A DNA stretch of 12,913 nt from positions 40,147 to 53,059 of the forward strand of contig DPCK01000026.1 in NCBI GenBank assembly GCA_003516285.1. The letters are read 5' to 3'. The stretch's first letter is position 1, and the number at the start of each line of letters is the position of its first letter. Below, piece by piece: positions 5,747 through 12,898 of this stretch. Below the pieces are notes generated by a model that ran no database searches, was not told the DNA's origin, and saw only the letters and a list, made by a program, of their open reading frames with translations. A program made the position numbers and the translations under genes. The DNA comes from Lutibacter sp. GTDB taxonomy: Bacteria > Bacteroidota > Bacteroidia > Flavobacteriales > Flavobacteriaceae.

Positions 5747-8530
5747 TTATTTTTTTATGTCCTTCTCTATTTTGGTATTTATAAACTGATTAATAGGATT
5801 TCCGTCTGCATCAATTTCTATGATGTTGTCAAAACCTAATTCATTTAACTTACTGGAAATTTTTTCTTTATCACCAACCATAAACCAATTTACTGCATTT
5901 GGTTTTACCGCTTTTTTGCTTACGCTTTGTAATTCAGTTAATGACAAACTTCTAACGTTGGCATCATATTTCTGATAATAATCATCGGGCAAGTTATATT
6001 TTACCAAATTATAAAGAGAACTATTTACAGCACCATTTGTTTCCCATTGTCCTGGTAATTTCAACACTTGATTGGTTTTTACTTTATCCAATTCTTTCTG
6101 GGTAGCAGGCCTTGTGGTCACAAATTCAGAAATTTCTTTTCGAAGTTCTTTAACAGATTCGGCAGTTTTATCTGTTTGTACTGGCGCATATAATAATAAT
6201 GGGCGTTCTTGTTGTGCGTCCATTACAAATCCTGCTGCACCATAAGCCCAATGCTTGTCTTCCCTTAAATTCATATTAATTCTTGACGTAAAATCACCGC
6301 CTAAAATACTTACCATTTGTTCTAGGGCAATTTCTGAAAAAGCACCATATTTCTCCGTAAGGTGTCCTGCAATAATAACAGATTGTTGAGATTCTGGCCT
6401 ATCCATCAAATACAAAGTGTTCTTAGTGCTTACTTCAGGTTTGTTGAATACAATAGTTGGCACATTTCCTTCTTTCCATTTGCCCAATGATTTTTCCAAT
6501 TTTGATTTTAATTCTTTCATATCAACATCACCGGTAACAATTAAAGTCGCATTGTTGGGTTTCATCCAAGTATCATAAAACTTAACAATGTCATCCCTAG
6601 TTAATTTTTCAACCGTGGTTTCATAACCGGTTCCTGTATAGGGATTGCTGTAAGGATGTCCTTCACCATAAAGGTATTTATTCATTACTCTTAATGCCAT
6701 TGTTATTGGCTGAGACTTTTCGTTTCTAATGTTATTTATTTGTTCGGTTCTCAATCTTTCAAATTCTTTTTGAGGAATGGCCGGATTTAAAATAACATCT
6801 GAAAACAGCGCTAAACTAGCATCGAAACTTGGTTTCAGGGTATTCATATAAACATTGGAAATATCCTGGTCTGAATATGAACTTAAACTGGCGCCCAACA
6901 ATTGCAATTTTTCATTGATTTGCAATGAGTTCAATTCCTTTGTTCCTTCATCCAACAAATTCATTGCTAATGAAGCTGTGCCCGGACTTGAAATATGATC
7001 CGATTTATAACCGGCATTTACCATTAGATTCATAACGATTGTTGGAATCCCCTCTCTTTTAGCCAAAATAATATTTAAACCATTTGATAGTTTAGCACGC
7101 TCCAATACTGGGAAATTAGCACTTTTTGGTGTTCCCACCAATGGAATTTTTGACCTGTCGACTGTAGATTTTACGATGCTAAATTCTGGAAAAGGATTGC
7201 ATATTAATGTATGTTTTCCTTTAGTTAACCATTTTTGGGCTGTAGCCTTTAAATCTTCTATTGTGGCATCTTGCACATATTTTAGGGTGGTTTTGTAATT
7301 GGATGCATCACCAAAAAAAGTTTCATTAGAAGCCAATATATCCGAAGTTCCTCCAAAACCGCCTATGCGTTCCAATCCCTTAATAAAGCTAGCAAAATAA
7401 GACGCTTTCACCCTTTTTAATTCAGCTTCAGTAGGGCCATTTTTAATAAAACTATCCAATTCAGCCAATAAAGTCGCTTTTACAATTTCAGCATTGCCGC
7501 CAGGTTTTACATTCACATAAGTGATAAAATTACTGGAAATTTCACTGGAAGCCTGAAAAGATACTGCTGAACTGGCTGTTTGATCTTCGTAAACCAATTT
7601 TTTATACAACCTGGAATTTTTTCCGCTTGTTAAAATAGCTGAAATTAAATCAAATTGCACATCTTCTTTATTTCCCAATTCTGGGGTATTCCACGCCAAT
7701 AAAATTCTGGTTTCCGGAACCCTGTCTTCATAAACTTGATAAGTGTCCCCATTATGGACGGGAACGTTAACTTCTTGTCTTTCAATTGTCGGTCCGGATG
7801 GGATATCTCCAAAATAATTCAAAACTTTAGCGTAAATTTCCTGCGGATTTACATCTCCGGCAATCGCAATTACGGCATTAGCAGCACCATAATAGGATTT
7901 AAACCATTCATGAACATCTTCCACTGAAGCCGCATTTAAATCTTCCATTTCCCCAATAACTGTCCAGGAATATGGATGCCCTTTTGGATACATTGCCTTT
8001 GTAAGCAAATCCCACTCTTTTCCGTAAGGTTGATTTTCGCCCTGTCTTTTTTCATTTTGAACAACGCCCCGCTGCTCATCTAACAATGCTTGATCAATAT
8101 TGCCCAATAAATGTCCCATACGATCAGATTCCAAAAATAAAACCTGATCCAATGCCGCTACCGGCACATTTTGAAAATAATTGGTTCTATCTGAATTTGT
8201 AGTTCCGTTGACATCGGTTCCTCCAATTCTTTCCAAAGCCTGAAAATAATCATCTTTGAAATTTTCACTTCCGTTAAACATCAAATGCTCAAACAAATGC
8301 GCAAAACCGCTTTTTCCAGGCTTTTCATTTTTTGAACCTACGTGATACCAAACATTAACAGCCACAATTGGCGCTTTATGGTCTTCATACACCAATAATT
8401 TTAACCCATTTGGCAATACAAATCGCTCATACGGAATGTTGATTTCACTAGCTTTAAATTCAAAAGTTTGTGCATACTGATTTTGTAATCCAAAAATCAG
8501 CAGGAAAAATAATAATGGCAATTTTTTCAT
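5747..8530 (-). CDS. Secreted M16 family zinc metallopeptidase, two-domain (insulinase/pitrilysin type)
   Basis: A complete 927-residue protein with a signal peptide (Lys2-Lys3, a Leu/Phe-rich core, cleavage likely after Ala20 in Tyr-Ala-Gln), so it acts in the periplasm or at the envelope. The first half is the catalytic M16 unit. The inverted zinc motif His-Leu-Phe-Glu-His is at 78-82, and Glu160 in Val-Val-Gln-Asn-Glu-Lys-Arg is the likely third ligand. The second half restarts at about 475 with the same fold but has Ala-Met-Asn-Leu-Leu-Asp-Glu near 521-527 where a zinc motif would stand, so it is non-catalytic. Near its end Arg756 and Tyr763 fit the substrate-binding Arg/Tyr pair of the family. 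Full-length two-domain members usually degrade peptides inside a closing chamber; the substrate here is unknown. A strong terminator follows the stop. A weak promoter-like TTTG-N20-TAACTTAT precedes the ATG. Confidence 0.93.
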   Translation of the reverse strand: MKKLPLLFFLLIFGLQNQYAQTFEFKASEINIPYERFVLPNGLKLLVYEDHKAPIVAVNVWYHVGSKNEKPGKSGFAHLFEHLMFNGSENFKDDYFQALERIGGTDVNGTTNSDRTNYFQNVPVAALDQVLFLESDRMGHLLGNIDQALLDEQRGVVQNEKRQGENQPYGKEWDLLTKAMYPKGHPYSWTVIGEMEDLNAASVEDVHEWFKSYYGAANAVIAIAGDVNPQEIYAKVLNYFGDIPSGPTIERQEVNVPVHNGDTYQVYEDRVPETRILLAWNTPELGNKEDVQFDLISAILTSGKNSRLYKKLVYEDQTASSAVSFQASSEISSNFITYVNVKPGGNAEIVKATLLAELDSFIKNGPTEAELKRVKASYFASFIKGLERIGGFGGTSDILASNETFFGDASNYKTTLKYVQDATIEDLKATAQKWLTKGKHTLICNPFPEFSIVKSTVDRSKIPLVGTPKSANFPVLERAKLSNGLNIILAKREGIPTIVMNLMVNAGYKSDHISSPGTASLAMNLLDEGTKELNSLQINEKLQLLGASLSSYSDQDISNVYMNTLKPSFDASLALFSDVILNPAIPQKEFERLRTEQINNIRNEKSQPITMALRVMNKYLYGEGHPYSNPYTGTGYETTVEKLTRDDIVKFYDTWMKPNNATLIVTGDVDMKELKSKLEKSLGKWKEGNVPTIVFNKPEVSTKNTLYLMDRPESQQSVIIAGHLTEKYGAFSEIALEQMVSILGGDFTSRINMNLREDKHWAYGAAGFVMDAQQERPLLLYAPVQTDKTAESVKELRKEISEFVTTRPATQKELDKVKTNQVLKLPGQWETNGAVNSSLYNLVKYNLPDDYYQKYDANVRSLSLTELQSVSKKAVKPNAVNWFMVGDKEKISSKLNELGFDNIIEIDADGNPINQFINTKIEKDIKK

Positions 8531-8623
8531 AATTAGATTTAGTTAATAAGTTAAAGTTTGTTACAATCTACCTCAAATGATAGATTTTATTTTAGGGGTT
8601 TTCATATAGAAGGGAATTAAAAG

Positions 8624-8642
8624 TAGTTAATTTTTTTAACTA
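8624..8642. repeat. Inverted repeat upstream of the M16 gene
   Basis: TAGTTAA at 8624-8630 and TTAACTA at 8636-8642 form a perfect 7-bp inverted repeat around a T5 spacer, extendable by a G-T and an A-T pair. It lies about 95-110 bases upstream of the M16 start codon in the 262-bp gap after the DEAH helicase. It could be an operator or a hairpin, but the base composition is very AT-rich and I give it little weight. Confidence 0.25.
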
Positions 8643-8709
8643 TTGCGAATTATTTTTCATTGGATAAATAATTCCAAAATGAATATAATGAAATTGAAAA
8701 AATCAAGAT

Positions 8710-8739
8710 AAAAAAATCCCCTGATAAATTTATCAAGGG
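8710..8739 (-). terminator. Intrinsic terminator of the DEAH helicase gene
   Basis: On the minus strand, about 54 bases past the helicase stop, CCC-T-TGATAAATTTATCA-GGGG forms a stem (CCC with GGG, one bulged T, then the perfect palindrome TGATAAATTTATCA). It is followed by a single A and seven T residues (8716-8710). The GC clamp and T tract make this a convincing Rho-independent terminator, so the M16 gene downstream must have its own promoter. Confidence 0.82.
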
Positions 8740-8792
8740 TGAAAGCTGTTTATCAGAAAAAATCTGACTAAAACTAGTATTGAAAAAATAAA

Positions 8793-10370
8793 TTAATCTT
8801 CCGGCGGCCGGCCATAAACTTCTTCAAAAACAGTGTCGAAATTATCGCGTAAATACAAACGAAGTTTTTTTCCGTAATCGTCTTTAAGCCAATCTGCAAA
8901 ATTTGTGGTGCTTTTGCTGATGCATTTGGTGTAATGATGAATTCTGTATTCAATATCTTCTCCCAACTTATTTGCTAAAATTAAAGCGTCATAAACATCT
9001 TCGCTGTTTTCGACACAGATTTTGGCATGCTGCGCAATGGAACGTTCCAAAACCACTTTTGAAGATTCTCCTATTTTAACGGCATCCTTGTAGGTTTGTT
9101 TGATATCAAAATGCACTGTTGGCGAGTTGGAAAACTCATTACGGAGTTCTTGTGGCATTAGATATTCAAAATTGCTTTCCAATTCTTCGTCATTCAGCAA
9201 TTTATCCAGATAATAATTAGGCGATGTAAAAATACTCTGCCAGTTTAAATCGGCGCCCCACGGACCGAATCGGTGGAAATTATTCCCCAAATCGATGACG
9301 TTAAACGTGTTTTTAGTCTTTAAAATACGGGAACCACGGCCAATCATTTGATAATATAAGGTCAGTGATTTTGTTGCCCTGTTTAAAATAATCGTATCAA
9401 CCGTTGGCTCATCAAAACCTGTGGTTAAAATACTTACGGAAGTTAAAATAGCGTTTGGCGTTTTTTTAAACCACCTTAAAATGAGTTCCCGTTCTTTTTT
9501 TGTGGCGGTATTGTCCAAATGCGCAATGGTATAACCAGCAGCTCTGAACATTTCATACACGTGCAAAGATGTGCTTATTCCATTATTGAAAATTAAGGTT
9601 TTCTTTCCTTTGGAATGCTCTTCATAAGACGACAATAATTTTCCCAACATATCATTGTTGGAATACAAATCTTCGGATGATTTTACCGTATAATCGCCGT
9701 TGGCACCAACAACCAGTGAAGTTAAGCCAACATTGTATAAAAAAGTTTTTGCGCTCGACAAAAATTCATTTTGAATTAATGATTCAATCGTTTCGCCAAC
9801 TATCAATTCATCATAATTGTCGTTCATAGGCAATTGCATATTCGAACTTAACGGCGTTGCGGTAACGCCCAGAAAAAACGACTTGTCGAAAAACTTAAAA
9901 AGTTTTGTAAAAGAATTGTAATGCGCCTCATCAATAATCACCAAACCAATATCAGAAATATCAAGTTTGTCGTCATTTAAACGGTTGTTCAGGGTTTCTA
10001 CCATCGCCACAAAACAGCTGTAATTTTCCTGGTCGTCCAGGTTTGCTTTGCTGTGAATTACCTTGTTGTTCACGTTAAATTCGGTAAGCATGGTCGATGT
10101 TTGCTTGCACAATTCAATACGATGCGTCAATACCAATACTTTTTTGTTGTGATGCTTTAAATATTGTCGGACAATTTCAGAAAAGATGACAGTTTTCCCG
10201 CCGCCAGTTGGCAACTGAAATAGCAAATGATAGTCTTCCGGCTTATCCTCAAAGCATTTAAAAATTTTGTTAATTGCTTCTTTTTGGTAGCTGTATAAAT
10301 CTTTACCTGCTTTTCTTTCCTCTAATTCTGTGGCTGTTATGGACAAACTTTTTGGTATTATGACCAACAA
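8793..10370 (-). CDS. DEAH-type superfamily 2 helicase (ResIII/Helicase_C), non-ATG start
   Basis: A complete SF2 helicase of up to 525 residues. Motifs in order are Tyr-Ser-Tyr-Gln-Lys-Glu-Ala (26-32, Q-like), Walker A Pro-Thr-Gly-Gly-Gly-Lys-Thr (54-60), Asp-Glu-Ala-His (147-150), Thr-Ala-Thr-Pro (170-173), Leu-Thr-Thr-Gly-Phe-Asp-Glu-Pro-Thr (315-323) and Gln-Met-Ile-Gly-Arg-Gly-Ser-Arg (341-348). The C-terminal 140 residues are family-specific and I cannot assign them. The architecture resembles a UvrB/RecQ-like or ResIII translocase and matches a conserved Bacteroidota helicase of about this size; its nucleic-acid target is unknown. The start is uncertain. The frame opens after a TAA at 10383-10385 and holds no ATG until Met94, past Walker A, so translation must begin at a non-ATG codon such as TTG at 10370, 10367 or 10346. 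No nuclease, methylase or other defence gene is adjacent. A terminator follows. Confidence 0.88.
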   Translation of the reverse strand: MLVIIPKSLSITATELEERKAGKDLYSYQKEAINKIFKCFEDKPEDYHLLFQLPTGGGKTVIFSEIVRQYLKHHNKKVLVLTHRIELCKQTSTMLTEFNVNNKVIHSKANLDDQENYSCFVAMVETLNNRLNDDKLDISDIGLVIIDEAHYNSFTKLFKFFDKSFFLGVTATPLSSNMQLPMNDNYDELIVGETIESLIQNEFLSSAKTFLYNVGLTSLVVGANGDYTVKSSEDLYSNNDMLGKLLSSYEEHSKGKKTLIFNNGISTSLHVYEMFRAAGYTIAHLDNTATKKERELILRWFKKTPNAILTSVSILTTGFDEPTVDTIILNRATKSLTLYYQMIGRGSRILKTKNTFNVIDLGNNFHRFGPWGADLNWQSIFTSPNYYLDKLLNDEELESNFEYLMPQELRNEFSNSPTVHFDIKQTYKDAVKIGESSKVVLERSIAQHAKICVENSEDVYDALILANKLGEDIEYRIHHYTKCISKSTTNFADWLKDDYGKKLRLYLRDNFDTVFEEVYGRPPED

Positions 10371-10405
10371 AAGTACCGCCTTTTAAGGGTTATTTCCCTA
10401 TGATT

Positions 10406-10435
10406 TAAAATTATTTTTATTCAGTCTAAATTCAA
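10406..10435 (-). promoter_or_regulatory. Candidate promoter of the DEAH helicase gene
   Basis: On the minus strand TTG (10435-10433), a 19-base spacer and TAATTTTA (10413-10406) fit the Bacteroidota -33/-7 pattern except for the final G. Transcription would start near 10400 and leave a leader of about 30 bases before the TTG at 10370. A second perfect -7-like box, TACTTTTG (10375-10368), overlaps that TTG but lacks a -33 element. If it is used, translation would have to begin further in. Confidence 0.4.
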
Positions 10436-10460
10436 AAAGATTTAAAAATTTGATAAGTAG

Positions 10461-10492
10461 TTGATTATTAAATATATAAATACGTATTTTTG
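10461..10492 (+). promoter_or_regulatory. Orphan plus-strand promoter-like site with a 12-bp palindrome
   Basis: TTG at 10461-10463, a 21-base spacer and TATTTTTG at 10485-10492 match the Bacteroidota promoter consensus, including the terminal G. The perfect palindrome AAATACGTATTT (10478-10489) overlaps the spacer and -7 box, a position suited to an operator. No plus-strand gene lies downstream: the transcript would run antisense into the 3' end of the agmatine deiminase gene, where the only plus ORF is about 24 codons. It could make an antisense or short RNA, or be a chance match in AT-rich DNA. Confidence 0.3.
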
Positions 10493-10518
10493 AAGAAAAT
10501 ATTCACAGAATTTTCTTC
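10492..10518. repeat. Inverted repeat in the gap between the DEAH helicase and agmatine deiminase genes
   Basis: GAAGAAAAT (10492-10500) and ATTTTCTTC (10510-10518) are perfect 9-bp arms around a 9-base spacer. A competing smaller hairpin, ACAGAA with TTCTGT (10505-10510 and 10516-10521), overlaps it. The two cannot form together. Neither is followed by a T tract on either strand, so a terminator role is not supported. The whole 10371-10591 gap holds no gene. Confidence 0.4.
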
Positions 10519-10591
10519 TGTAAAAATTTTATCCTTAGCAATTTATTGCCAAAAACGTGTTAAAAAACTTTTTCTGATTTATAAAACAGAA

Positions 10592-11629
10592 TTATGCAGG
10601 AATCTGTTGGCTCAAACAATGCAGTGTTCCAAAACCCCAAATTAAATCGATGGCGCTTATCCCAATAATTTCTCTGTCAGGAAAACAATCGGCAATAATA
10701 TTTAAAGCAATCCTGTCATTCGGATCATTAAAAGTAGGCACCAAAACACATTTGTTTAAAATGAGAAAGTTGGCGTAACTCGCCGGAATTCTCACATTGT
10801 CAAAATCTATGCGTTTTGGCATTGGCAGACAAACAATGTTGGGCGCTTTCCCATTTTCCAGCTTTGCTTGTTGCAACCGCTTTAAATTGTCTTGTAATGG
10901 TGCGTAATTTGGATCCTTTATATCAGATTCCACCACAGTAATAATGGTGTCTTCATTTACAAATCGGCATAAATCATCAATATGGCCGTGCGTATCATCG
11001 CCTGCAATACCATCGCCCAGCCAAATTACATTAGTGATTCCCAAATATTCTTTAAAAACGGCTTCGTAATCTGCTTTGGTGAAATTCTTATTTCTGACTT
11101 GAATACTGGGATGCAGCAAACATTCTTCGGAAGTTAACAAAGTCCCTTTTCCATTGCTGTCAATAGCGCCACCCTCTAAAACTACTGGTTTTCCGTTATA
11201 AACTGCCTGCGTTAGCGGAATGTTCAAAAATGCGGCTATTTTTGCAGGAACCAATTTATCAAGTTGATAATTTGAGTATTTTGCCCATCCATTAAAATTG
11301 AAATTTAAAGCTTCCCTCCCATTATTATTTTTGATAATAATTGGTCCGGAATCCCGCATCCAGCTTCGGTTTGTTTTTTGAATGATAAAAGAAACGTTTT
11401 CAATTTTCACGTGTGCCATTTCTAGCATTCCAACCACTTTTTCTTTCAATTTTTCATTGGCAACCAATAAAAACACTTCTTCAACTTCGGCAACTTTCTT
11501 GATAAACTCCACAAAAGCCCATTGAATGGTGCTATATTTTCCTGGCCAATCGTTGCCATTGTGCGGAAAACATAGCAATATTCCCTGTTGTTTTTCCCAT
11601 TCTGCCGGAAATCTTCTGTTATGCTCCAT
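10592..11629 (-). CDS. aguA: Agmatine deiminase (agmatine iminohydrolase)
   Basis: A complete 345-residue cytoplasmic enzyme of the agmatine deiminase / peptidylarginine-deiminase-like family. It hydrolyses agmatine to N-carbamoylputrescine and ammonia. Recognisable blocks are the N-terminal Arg-Phe-Pro-Ala-Glu-Trp-Glu with Gly-Ile-Leu-Leu-Cys-Phe-Pro, the substrate-guanidine block Trp-Met-Arg-Asp-Ser-Gly-Pro (90-96), Leu-Glu-Gly-Gly (151-154), and Thr-His-Gly-His-Ile-Asp-Asp (213-219) with catalytic His216 and Asp218. The C-terminal Gly-Thr-Leu-His-Cys-Leu-Ser-Gln-Gln-Ile-Pro carries nucleophile Cys338. There is no signal peptide, which argues against a secreted peptidylarginine deiminase. 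Its ATG overlaps the stop of the amidase gene by one base (TAATG), so the two are co-transcribed and probably translationally coupled. No strong terminator follows; only a 6-bp stem (10585-10608) with a short T run overlaps the stop codon. Confidence 0.93.
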   Translation of the reverse strand: MEHNRRFPAEWEKQQGILLCFPHNGNDWPGKYSTIQWAFVEFIKKVAEVEEVFLLVANEKLKEKVVGMLEMAHVKIENVSFIIQKTNRSWMRDSGPIIIKNNNGREALNFNFNGWAKYSNYQLDKLVPAKIAAFLNIPLTQAVYNGKPVVLEGGAIDSNGKGTLLTSEECLLHPSIQVRNKNFTKADYEAVFKEYLGITNVIWLGDGIAGDDTHGHIDDLCRFVNEDTIITVVESDIKDPNYAPLQDNLKRLQQAKLENGKAPNIVCLPMPKRIDFDNVRIPASYANFLILNKCVLVPTFNDPNDRIALNIIADCFPDREIIGISAIDLIWGFGTLHCLSQQIPA

Positions 11630-12519
11630 TATATATCGATGGCTCTTTTGGTGATTTCGCCATAAGCGTCAATTCTTCTGTCACGTAAAAATGGCCAGTT
11701 CTGACGCACATTTTCCTGTAAATTTAAATCTACTTCCGCAATTAAAATTTCTTCTTGATCGTGCGATGCCTGTGCCAATATTTCACCTTGCGGACCCGCA
11801 ATAAATGATGAACCCCAAAACTCAATACCTTCAGCATTTGGCAGGTATTTTTCCAGCCCAATTCTATTTGCTGCAGCCACATAAACGCCATTTGCCACGG
11901 CGTGGCCTTTCATTACGCTCATCCAGGCATTGTGCTGTTTTGTGCCATATTCTTCTTTTTCAAGCGGAAGCCACCCAATGGCGGTAGGATAAAACAACAC
12001 TTCTGCGCCTTGCAAAGCCGTTAATCTTGCCGCTTCCGGATACCATTGATCCCAACAAATAAGCGTGCCTATATTGCCTTTTTTGGTGGGAAATGATTTA
12101 AAACCTATATCTCCCGGCGTAAAATAAAATTTTTCATAAAATTGTGGATCGTCCGGAATGTGCATTTTACGGTACAAACCCGCTTCTGAACCATCCGTGT
12201 CGATAATATAGGCACTGTTATGATAAATTCCTGCCATTCTTTTTTCAAAAAACGGCACAATAATCACCACGCCCAATTCCTTTGCCAAAGCACTGAAAGC
12301 GATAAATGAAGTGCTGTACAATTCTTCTGCCAATGCAAAATTATCAGTGTCTTCACTCTGACAAAAATAATGACTACTGTACAATTCGGGCAAAGAAATG
12401 ACTTCAGCGCCTTGTTTTGCGGCATCTTTTACCCAGCTTAAACATTTTTTTAAATTGTTTTCAGCGATATCATTTAAATTTAGCTGCAATACGGCTATTT
12501 TATATTTTTTATTTGGCAT
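11629..12519 (-). CDS. aguB: N-carbamoylputrescine amidase (carbon-nitrogen hydrolase family)
   Basis: A complete 296-residue nitrilase-superfamily amidase that cleaves N-carbamoylputrescine to putrescine, CO2 and ammonia, the step after agmatine deiminase. The catalytic triad is clear: Glu45 in Leu-Pro-Glu-Leu-Tyr, Lys118 in Tyr-Arg-Lys-Met-His-Ile-Pro, and Cys155 in Leu-Ile-Cys-Trp-Asp-Gln-Trp-Tyr-Pro-Glu. The segments around Ser-Ser-His-Tyr-Phe-Cys-Gln and Pro-Asp-Asp-Pro are typical of the AguB subgroup, and the length matches it. I chose the ATG at 12519 (Met-Pro-Asn-Lys-Lys); a TTG two codons upstream at 12525 is also in frame but less likely. The downstream overlap with aguA and the shared pathway make the assignment firm. 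Upstream, a 67-bp gap separates it from the VF530 gene, and a weak promoter-like TTG-N16-TACATTAT lies there. Confidence 0.94.
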   Translation of the reverse strand: MPNKKYKIAVLQLNLNDIAENNLKKCLSWVKDAAKQGAEVISLPELYSSHYFCQSEDTDNFALAEELYSTSFIAFSALAKELGVVIIVPFFEKRMAGIYHNSAYIIDTDGSEAGLYRKMHIPDDPQFYEKFYFTPGDIGFKSFPTKKGNIGTLICWDQWYPEAARLTALQGAEVLFYPTAIGWLPLEKEEYGTKQHNAWMSVMKGHAVANGVYVAAANRIGLEKYLPNAEGIEFWGSSFIAGPQGEILAQASHDQEEILIAEVDLNLQENVRQNWPFLRDRRIDAYGEITKRAIDI

Positions 12520-12586
12520 ATTCAAGAATTTATAATGTAAAAGTAGTATTTTTTACAAACAGATGTGAGTAACAATTTTAGAATTT

Positions 12587-12802
12587 TTATTTGATGGAAC
12601 GCAAATAAAGATTTTCAACTTTATCCCTCGCCCATTGTGTTTTTCTTAAAAATTTTAAGCTCGAATTTATGGAAGGATTCGATTTAAAGCAATTGATGTT
12701 AATGCGTTCTCCCAATTCTTCCCAGCCATACATCGCCACCAAAAATTGAAGTATTTCTGCAAGTTTAACACCGTGAAGCGGATTGTTTGGCTGTTCTTCC
12801 AT
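12587..12802 (-). CDS. VF530 family small DNA-binding protein (DUF2132)
   Basis: A complete 71-residue protein. It begins Met-Glu-Glu-Gln-Pro-Asn-Asn-Pro-Leu-His-Gly-Val, and contains Tyr-Gly-Trp-Glu-Glu-Leu-Gly followed by Ile-Asn-Ile-Asn-Cys-Phe. It then has Asn-Pro-Ser-Ile-Asn-Ser-Ser-Leu-Lys-Phe-Leu-Arg-Lys-Thr with Trp-Ala-Arg-Asp-Lys-Val-Glu. These blocks are the signature of the VF530/DUF2132 family, named after a Vibrio protein and described as a compact helical DNA-binding fold. The biological role is not known. It lies upstream of aguB on the same strand with a 67-bp gap; co-transcription is possible, but no functional link to polyamine synthesis is evident. The ATG start agrees with the usual family N-terminus. 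Confidence 0.9.
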   Translation of the reverse strand: MEEQPNNPLHGVKLAEILQFLVAMYGWEELGERININCFKSNPSINSSLKFLRKTQWARDKVENLYLRSIK

Positions 12803-12822
12803 CGTTTAACTAATTAATTTTT

Positions 12823-12898
12823 AGTCCTATCCCCAATCCTTTCCTAAGGAAAGGAAGTTTGATTTGAAATATAATATTATGTAAAATTATGAACTTCC
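12823..12898. repeat. Nested inverted repeats, candidate dispersed intergenic element
   Basis: An 8-bp perfect stem, TCCTTTCC (12837-12844) with GGAAAGGA (12848-12855), has a 3-base loop and sits beside a C-rich segment reading TATCCCC. GGAAGTT at 12853-12859 is repeated inverted as AACTTCC at 12892-12898, enclosing AT-rich DNA that contains the palindrome ATAATATTAT (12871-12880). Read on the minus strand the core is CCTTTCCTTAGGAAAGG followed by ATTGGGGATAGG, reminiscent of short palindromic repeats scattered between genes in Flavobacteriia. No gene is visible between 12803 and the window end. Confidence 0.4.

Noticed and set aside
8793..10370. Possible defence-system helicase (restriction or similar island).
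   Set aside because: No nuclease, methyltransferase, NTPase partner or mobile-element gene is adjacent; the neighbours are polyamine enzymes and a peptidase, and the gene has its own terminator.
10592..11629. Peptidylarginine deiminase of the Porphyromonas type as an alternative for aguA.
   Set aside because: There is no signal peptide or extra C-terminal domain, the length is that of agmatine deiminase, and it overlaps the gene for N-carbamoylputrescine amidase.
12520..12525. TTG at 12525 as the start of the amidase gene.
   Set aside because: An ATG two codons later gives the usual family N-terminus, and a TTG start would add only two residues.
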